Part shown: piece after piece, positions 56,164-64,000 of the stretch
How the letters are laid out: each line of letters begins with the position of its first letter
How positions within the stretch are numbered: the first letter of the stretch is position 1
NCBI GenBank assembly: GCA_037447655.1
Contig: JBBHKE010003261.1
Location: forward strand, 1 to 64,000
Reading direction: 5' to 3'
Origin: Zygnema cylindricum
Lineage: Eukaryota > Streptophyta > Zygnematophyceae > Zygnematales > Zygnemataceae
Length of the DNA: 64,000 nt
Program-made: the position numbers and the translations under genes
The notes under the pieces: model-generated
Seen by the model: only the letters and a program-made list of their open reading frames with translations
Told to the model about the DNA's origin: nothing
Database searches by the model: none

Positions 56164-59100
56164 TCACTCTTTACTGGATGATGACGCCGCCTGCTTCTTT
56201 CCTTTCTTCTGACTCTGCTTTATTTTCGTGAGACCCGGCGCCGTAACCTTCACATTCCCAACCATGGCCGCCACGAGCTCCGGCTCTGTCACTGCCTTCA
56301 TCAGCTCCTTCTCTCGAGCACTTGCGTCGGGCAACCGCGAAAAAACCTCGATCGCCGTTTTTGCCGCTGACCCAGCCACAGAATGACAACAGAAAAGGCA
56401 CAGACCTCAGAAACCTTAAAAGACATACAGGAAATAAATGAAAAGATAAACTCGGTGTAAAATTTTGACAGCTTCCGAGCATTCGATATGATTTGGATTC
56501 TTACGTTATGAAAAAGATCGACAGGGAAACATGATATCTATTCAAAGATTTATCATCACAACCACCATTGTTTCCTTCTTTCAAAAGCACCTCTGCATCC
56601 CTTCTGACTGACCTTTTCCCTTTTTCCCAGATCCTGGCGTGAGCTTCACCCTGTATTTATACCCCTGCAGTGCGCTATACGGTGCACAAACCGGAACTGC
56701 ATAGAGCAATATATCGTTTGGTTTTGAGATTCCAGTCAGCATGTCCTGCTCCGTCAACTTCACCTCCTCTCCCACTTCCTGCACGTTTTCCTCCTCAAGT
56801 AACCTTCCAATCTCAGCTTCGGCTAGTTTTCGTTGCGCTCTACGACTAAGTCCTTCCCTCATCTCCTTCTCTTCCCTGCCAGGTTCCTGCATTTTGTCCA
56901 AAACATTTCGGTCTTCTCTATATTCCGTGTCCTCGACGTCAAGAGCCATGTCTCCTTCTCTTGAGATTTCCTGATCTATCCCAATGTACTTGTTACCTTC
57001 TTGAGATTGACTCTTCAAAGTCAAGTTCTTTGACTCTACCCGCTCATTTTCTGCTGGAAGTTTGACATTTGTGGGACATTCTCGCGCCACGTGACCTTCT
57101 TGTTGGCATTTGTAACATATTGGCAAAGGCTTCACTGAGTCTGCACCGAAAAATATGCACAGTAAATCCTGTGAGGCATGACTGCAAGGCCATGGGCGTG
57201 GAGAGGGGTTCACGGTAGGCTTTACAAAACACATTTAGCCAAGTGACATTTGTCGTTACACAACAGTACAAGAGACGAGTCACTCGATTATTCACAACTG
57301 CTATTCAGGATTCAGTTCGATGGACCATCGTCAGGGCTCTTTTGAGCTCTACCAGGAGGTAAATGGTGGGGGAAAGAGACCAAGAGGCTTCCAGAAAGGT
57401 TCAAAAGTTTGCAACTTCAACAGACCATTAGGTGAGAAAAACAGAAATCGAAACCCCGTTTACTCTTCTCCAACCAAAAAAATAAAATCAGTTGAGCACA
57501 AGAAAGGCCGTTGAACCCAAAATCACAAAAACTAATAATAATATCGCCTGTAATATTGCCATCACAATTCAAACATATTTAGAAAAAGCTCATCTTAGCC
57601 TTTAAAAAAGAGGAATTTCAACATCCCAGCCCAAGCAAGAAACAAAGTGAAAGCACCAGAACCTGAATACAATTAACAGAGATCTCCTCATCAATTGACA
57701 AGTTCCGCTGATTCAGTATGCCCCCTAAAAACAAAAAAAACCTTCGTAAGAACATACCTTTTGCCTTTTCTTGAATTGTTTTAGCTCCTTTCCCTCCCTT
57801 TTTAGGACCCAGAACTGTACTTTGTCCGGAATTCTTCGATTTATCTGGACGACCTTCTGACTGTCAACTCGTACAATTCAATTACAGAATCAAAGAACAA
57901 AAAAAAAACAAGAACGCGGCATGAGTAAACATCATTTGCAAACTGACTCCCGAGATAAAAACGAACAGATTTTCTTCACAATATTAAAAAGATGGGAGCA
58001 TCTCTACTCCAGGAAAAAAAACTATCACTGACACTGGAAAAACTATGTTGTATAGGCTTTTCCATTCGTAAACAAAACGTGAAACAGAAAATGGTTCAGA
58101 AATAACTCACTCCTAGCAGTGCCATGGTCACTCTTCTCTCCTCCTCATCTTGATCTCTGTATTTCTCCTTCACTTTCTTCATTTTGCCTCGTTTTCCACG
58201 ACCGACCTTAATTCCGTCACTATCCATCGTCCCACTCCCCCCTTCGTCCCCCTCTCTCTCTTTCCCACTCGCTTTATTGGTCCTTCTCCCCCTCTCTTCC
58301 TCCTTCAAACGCTCCCCACTCTCCACTGCCTTTCCCTTTCCCCTGCCTCCTCTCCCTGGACCATCAATTTCCTCTATTTTTATGTCAACCTCTCCCTGTC
58401 CTTCACTATTTCCAACCCCCCCTTCAACAACCTCCCTCCCAATGTCTCGTCCCTCTTCTTTGCTGCCATCAGGTGTTTCCTCTCTGGGAATGTCCCCAGC
58501 AAGTTTATCTCTGCTTTCATCTCCTATTCCCTTTTCACCTCCTCCATCTTCCTCATCTCGCACATCTCCTCCTTTCTTTGACCGTCTCCTCTCCACTTTT
58601 GACACATATGGCCTACTTCTAGTCGACACTTGAAGATTTACCGGCAAAATCTCAGCTCCGACCTTCCCACTAGCCTTCTCCTCCTCCCCACCAGCTTGGT
58701 CGAGCCCATACTTGTCTCTCCCCCTTGAGAGCCAGCCCTTCCCTGAAAAAGCTTCATCGAGCAACTCATCCAACTCTGCCTTCACGCCATCCTCATCGTT
58801 TTCTTCTATCTCATTACCTTCCCCGACCCCTCCTCCTTCTATCTCTTCACCTGCATTTGTCTCTCTTTCTTCTGTCCTACTACCTTCATCAATCTCTCCG
58901 CTAACCTCTTCCTTCCCCTCAATGTCTTCAACACTACCTCCCTCATCGTGATCTGAGTCCCTCTTCCCTGCCCCTTCATTCGTTTCACTCTCCTTGTCCT
59001 TTCCCTTTACCTCCTCCCACTCCCCCTCTTCATCCTCATCCTCATCCTCATCCACATCCCCGTCCCTCAAGGTTTCTTCCTCCCTGTTCGCTGACGCGCT

Positions 59101-62100
59101 CCCCACCTCTCCCTCACCTTCCTCTGCCTCTCCCCTCACCTTCCTCTCATTCAAGTGTGCCCCCAGACAGCTGTCATCTACTCGAAACATCATCGCAAAC
59201 CCCATCACCAATTGATTGGGCGGCAAAAAGTTTTTCTTCCCGCGAATCATAAAACTTCCTACTGTCAGATACTCCCCCGTCGGTGCTGTTTTTGACACCT
59301 GATTTGGGTACACCCACCAAGCACTTGTGACAATTTTGGAGTCCCATGCGGCGCTTCGGCAGACAGTAAAAGCTCCCGCCTGGTTGATAGAAAGAGGGGG
59401 GATTGCAGCCGCGGGATTGTGGTTCTTTATAACGGTACTGGAAGCTCCATGAAGGTCAGCATGGACATATCTGAGAGCGACACATGGCACAAGAGGGGCC
59501 AAAAGCAGCCCAAGGAGCATACATATCAGGACACGCTGGATAGAATCTGAATAGGAATCGGGACAAGCTGACATCAGGAGAAGGCAGGGAAGTGAAGGAC
59601 AGGACAAGGTTCAGATAAAATATTCTTACAGGTCGCCTTTTCCAAGATATCGTTTCACGACAAGCTCATTCTGCTGAGCGTCACGACCACTGATAACGAG
59701 GAAATTTTCACTTGTCACAAACCAGTTGAACTTCTCAAACCAGTGGACCTTTCGGAGGTGAGAAATGGAAGCCACGACTTTTGCCTACCCTCAAGGAATA
59801 GCAACACACGCATTCAGCAAGCATGAAAAAAAAATGATTAGTGAAGTACACTATGAAAAAGCTTTTGTAGTCAGAAAACGTCAAGAGAGATAACTGAGTG
59901 TCAAAAGACTATAACAGACATGAAAAAAGAACATCAAGCCTTACTTTCGCAACTATATTCTGTGACCAAAACTGGAAGAAAAAAAAAGTCAGAAGCCATC
60001 CTGGCTCCTCTTCTCCCTCTGACCGCCAAAATATCAACTCCCACCACAAACAATCTCTTTCCCTTGCTCCAAAACTAAAATCCTCGGAAAAACTCCATCA
60101 TGCATGGCCTTCTGCATAAACTTAGGACATAACTAAAGCCTGTTGGCCTTCTGGAGTACGTAAGAAAGGGAGAACAGGAGGCAAAGGGAGGGGGAGGGGG
60201 GGGAAGACAAAGACCTGGGCTAGTTGTTGCTGTGATTTTTTAGCCGCAGCTGCAAATGCCTGCTTATGTGCCGCCACAGTCTTCTCTCTCTTTGCCTCGT
60301 GCTTCTTTTTGGCGTCAAACCACATTCGGGCATTTCCATAGGCTGTGAGAGAAAGGTCCACCTCCACCTGGCAGGAGGGGAAAAAGGGACGGAAAGGGAA
60401 TGAGATCGATCACCAGAAACAGAAGATACCACACTAAGACAATGATGATCACAAATTCACCAAAAGTTTCAGCAAACATCACAGCCTCTCCTCTGAAATT
60501 AACATCTCAACGCAAATGACAATAAGAGAGCAGTCTTACAAAGTCTTGGCGCCTTTCCCTTTTGCTGTTATCGTTTCCCCTAAAGTACAACTACACATAA
60601 AACAACACAGACCTTCATCACCGGTGCTGTCCTTTGTTCGTCATCCATTTCGTCCAAGTTATTAGCAAGAAGAAGAGTGATTTGGTTCTTTTCCAACTGC
60701 ATGCTGTGAATGAGCCCTGCCACAGGATTACCGGCCTTCCTCTCTTCTTTCACCATCCGCTGTAAATCCCCCCAATTCATCCCATTCGCCAAAGCCGCGC
60801 AAACTGCCTTTATGGCCGCGTCCACGTCTTCCAGGTTGTACTCGATCAGGGCGCCTTTCTGCACCGACACATCCACTTCATGCGCCAGCTGTTCTGCTCG
60901 CTTTGTCTGCCAGAGAGAGGGAAGGAGGGAGGGAGGGGGGAAGTGAGAGAGAGGAGGAGAGAGGGGCGAGAGAGGAGAGAGGAGGAGAGAGGGGCGAGAG
61001 AGGGGCGAGAGGGGAAGAGGGAGCGGGAGAGGGAGAGGGAGAGGGGGAGGGAGAGAGAGAGAGAGAGAGAGAGCACATGACAGCTTAATTCTGTATCGAA
61101 GACACATTCTTAGAACATGGAAACATGGGCTTCCACCCATATTGCGCTTTTTTTTTTTTAACTGAAGAAATGTATCAAATTTGCGTGAAATACATCCCAT
61201 GTGGAAAAGGACGTTCATCCCACCAGCAACCTGCTAAAAACGGAGTCTACTTGTGCCTAACAAAAAGTTGCCGAATTACCAGGTGTCACACTATATGCTG
61301 GAGGTCACTATGCTGCGGGACATCCCAGTGAAACAACTCAAACAATCAGAGGTGCTTCACCCAAATGATGTGTTACCTATCCAGGAAAATCAAATTTTGA
61401 GGTAATAGAAAAAAAAAAAAACAGAACAAGTGAAAACTGTATCTCTATTTTGAAAAGATCCCTACCCCAAGTGTGCATTTCATTTCTATCCTTATTGCTC
61501 ACAATCGCCCAAAGCTGACAAAGGCAAAAAAAAGGAGCCAAACCTCTCTCTCAAAAAGAAATTATCAAAGGTATTGCTAACAAGATTAAACAAATCGAAC
61601 CGGAATTGTCCAAATTCCACTTGCCACAAAATGCACACAAATTACAGTAAATGGCGTTAAAAGGATCCACTCACCTGATCTGCCCGAATCTTTTCTAGCT
61701 TCGCCATTGCTTGGTTTTCTGCCGCTGCCCGATGTTGCATGGCTCTTTGACCCTCAATTTTTGAAAAAAAATCGTCCATTGCGGCATCAAAGGTGGGATA
61801 AACCAAATTCTCACGACCCATGTACTGACACAGGAGGATGGGAGTAAACTCGTCAAACATCTGCAACAACAGAGAAGAAGGTCATGAAGAGAGTTTTGAG
61901 TAAAAATGCATGTGATTTAATCAGTGACACTTTCTCATTCCATGCTGTTTATGAGCAAAGTGATTACGCTCAATCAAACACATGTTTTTGCTTTCAAATG
62001 TGTGTATGAACCACAAAAATATTCCTATAAAATTCACATCAAGAAATGCCAAGCCGTGTTCCTTGTCAATTTCCCACAGCTTACCTTTCCGGAGGTCATC

Positions 62101-63717
62101 TCACCTTCACGTCTTCTTCCTGTTTCTCTCCATTCGGTGAAACGCCATTGGACAACAAGCCATTAGATTCTTTATTCCCTTTCTGTTGTATTATAATAAA
62201 GCCCTCTAATGACAACTCCCCTCTTGCAACCTGCCCAAGCCACCTCTCAAACCTCCAGACTGCATCTATGAGCAATTTTACCTCTCCTTCTTTGAAACCC
62301 ATCACTCCTGAATCTGAGTCTTTATCAGCCCAAACTTTTATTCCAGGTTTAAGACCTGCGTCCAGAATAATGTGCTCCAAAAGAGCAGGTCCATAGCCTA
62401 AAACCTTACCCAGCAAAAATTTCAATGGCCTACCACAGCCCATTTCTCCTCCTATTTCACCCTTTTCTCCGTTGGCTCTTTTACCCTCACCACGTTTCCC
62501 CTCTCCTTTTGCTCCTTTCTTTCCTCTACCCCCTACTTCATCACCGTCCTTGTCGAATTTAACTTTCTGACTTGTTTTTCCCTTGTTACCCTCCTTCTTG
62601 GATTCCGTTGTTGTACTGCCTTCATGACCCTCGGCCACAGCCTCCCCTTCCCCAGCAAGGACCTCATCCTCCTCCCTCAGAGCCTTTAAAATTGCTTCAC
62701 GAGAGGTGGTTTCGAGCTCACGACACGCCTCAACTGGATATCGTTGATGTGTTACCATCGACACTCCCGACTCGTCATCTCTGCAAAACAAGTACGCAAC
62801 ATATTCTCACCTCCGAAAATGTCGAAGTGGACACAGACATTCTCTGCTTAAAATTTCGCAGATGGGAATAACAGACCTCAAAGGAAATGTCCTCAACAAA
62901 TTTACAACTCATTTGCATTCTGCCATGTTTTGATATTCAAAGAGAGATTTGTCATGTGATTCTCCAAAGCTTCTAAAAACTTTACCTCGTATAACACAAA
63001 AATAAGCCAACATCCTTCAAACTATCGTCATTCAGCCTTACTCAAAATTGCTTTAAGCTATGAATATAACCTTATCAAAGGATATTAAACAGCAAAAAAC
63101 TCTCAAACCCAGACCAGATCACACTCAGAAACCTGGGAATCCATGGTTAAACATAAACACCTACAACAGACCAACTCACCGAAGACACTGCAGATAGGTG
63201 ATAATATAATAGTTACCGGTGAGTCCGTAACAGAATTAACACATTGTAATCGTTATCAGTTAACAATATGTTGCCTGAAGCATAGAGCTCCAGTATCAGA
63301 TGATGGGCCCCGCTCCCAACCCCAAACTGAAAGTCGACAACCTGTGAATGCCTCGAACAACACACCAGAATAAAGGAAATATCGATGTTTCACCTTTCAT
63401 GGCTTCTTCAGAGTTTGTGGATTTGAGTTGGGCCCTCTGGGCTTTTAGAATTAACTCTTTTTCAGTTCACAATAAACAACCTTTTCAGAGAGGAGAAGTG
63501 ACGTCAAAGAACAAAACCATGAGTCCTTGAAGCACAATGCCACTTGAACACTGTCATTATTCCTTCGAGGTTTACGGCCGAGGGAAAAAAACAAGTAAAA
63601 GAAAAAGGTTGGCAGCATACCCGATCGATGCCTAATTGACGAACATCCTCCAACCTCTTCGTCCGTATATGTCGCCTTAGTTTCAGGGTAAAGCCGGATG
63701 GAGTTGAACTCTTGTCT
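56164..63717 (-). CDS. NEMF: NEMF/Rqc2 homologue, ribosome-associated quality control factor (5' end outside window)
   Basis: Eleven minus-strand exons join in frame: 63621-63717, 63217-63341, 62105-62780, 61675-61860, 60613-60906, 60215-60367, 59630-59784, 58111-59470, 57758-57860, 56613-57140 and 56164-56366. They give about 1,293 residues; the first N-terminal exon or exons lie beyond 64000. The NFACT-N part includes [18 protein letters not shown] and the invariant Asp-Arg of LGIDR. A helical middle part ([32 protein letters not shown]) follows. The NFACT-R domain ([33 protein letters not shown]) comes next, then a zinc knuckle C-x2-C-x4-H-x4-C at about residues 1059-1072. The C-terminal domain ([31 protein letters not shown]) completes it. 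The architecture matches the plant zinc-knuckle NEMF type. The family binds stalled 60S subunits, recruits Listerin and extends the nascent chain. Two long charged low-complexity insertions are unusual. Confidence 0.93.
60912..61074. repeat. Purine-rich simple sequence in an NEMF intron
   Basis: GA/GGA/GAGG repeats fill most of the intron between exons 61675-61860 and 60613-60906. They produce several artefactual frames on both strands. Confidence 0.85.
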
Positions 63718-64000
63718 CTGATATGCATCAATTGTCGTATCATGTTAGTCAAGACATCATATAGTTGTCAATGCAGACTGAAGAGCGTGTTCTCAGGAGG
63801 AACTCATTTGTAAAGGAAAATTTTGTAAGGCAAAGAATCATGGACACTCTTCAAATGTCAAAAAGAAAAAAAGTGTATATACACATTCGCTACCACTGTA
63901 CCCATAAAAGATAACGATTTCTTATCACTCTTTCCAAACACAGCCATAAAAACCCGAAAAAAGCATAACGTTCAAAGAGGTGCTCTTGTAAGAGAGAGGT

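Noticed and set aside
58150-59215. Several plus-strand Ser/Pro-rich frames of 70-150 codons
   Set aside because: They mirror the Glu/Lys/Gly-rich NEMF exon on the other strand.
60903-61088. Arg/Glu/Gly-rich frames on both strands
   Set aside because: They derive from the GA-rich simple sequence inside an NEMF intron.

Overview
The window is nuclear DNA of a non-flowering streptophyte (a charophyte-type alga, bryophyte or other non-angiosperm plant). The evidence is GT-AG intron-containing R2R3-MYB genes, a plant-type NEMF/RQC2 gene carrying a CCHC zinc knuckle, and the 3' end of a flavodiiron (FLV) gene, a family known from algae and non-flowering plants but lost from angiosperms. Long low-complexity insertions in the NEMF protein and the divergent MYB repeats lean towards an alga, but the species cannot be fixed from sequence alone.

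Layout. 1-4.96 kb: MYB copy 1 (minus strand) and its 3' flank. 4.4-22.9 kb and 23.5-41.9 kb: two direct copies of an about 18.5 kb block separated by only about 570 bp. Each copy starts inside exon 2 of a MYB gene, runs through its 5' region, about 14 kb of AT-rich transposon-dense DNA and a decayed bacterial greA-HIT gene pair, and ends in exon 3 of a second MYB type. MYB copy 2 (22.0-24.0 kb) spans the junction between the two blocks. The right block ends in a truncated MYB fragment that abuts the last three coding exons of a flavodiiron gene (42.6-43.6 kb, plus strand). 44.46-49.02 kb: a second copy of 1-4.96 kb, carrying MYB copy 3, whose similarity stops at the start codon. 49-56 kb: AT-rich, transposon-bearing DNA. 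56.2-63.7 kb: the NEMF/RQC2 homologue (minus strand, at least 11 exons; its N-terminal exon or exons lie beyond the window).

The most striking content is the bacterial segment: adjacent, same-strand greA and HIT-family genes of Bacteroidota type. It is present in both block copies, with the same frameshifts and stop codon. It therefore entered this genome and was already broken before the block was duplicated, which argues against simple contamination.

The block copies also serve as natural filled/empty-site pairs. They expose several transposon families: TA-flanked elements with about 22 bp inverted repeats, two elements with 8 bp target duplications (hAT-like), a TTA-flanked Harbinger-like family nested in the TA elements, and a 2.1 kb solo LTR with a 5 bp target duplication. 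All splice junctions and homologies given here were read by eye; no database search was run.
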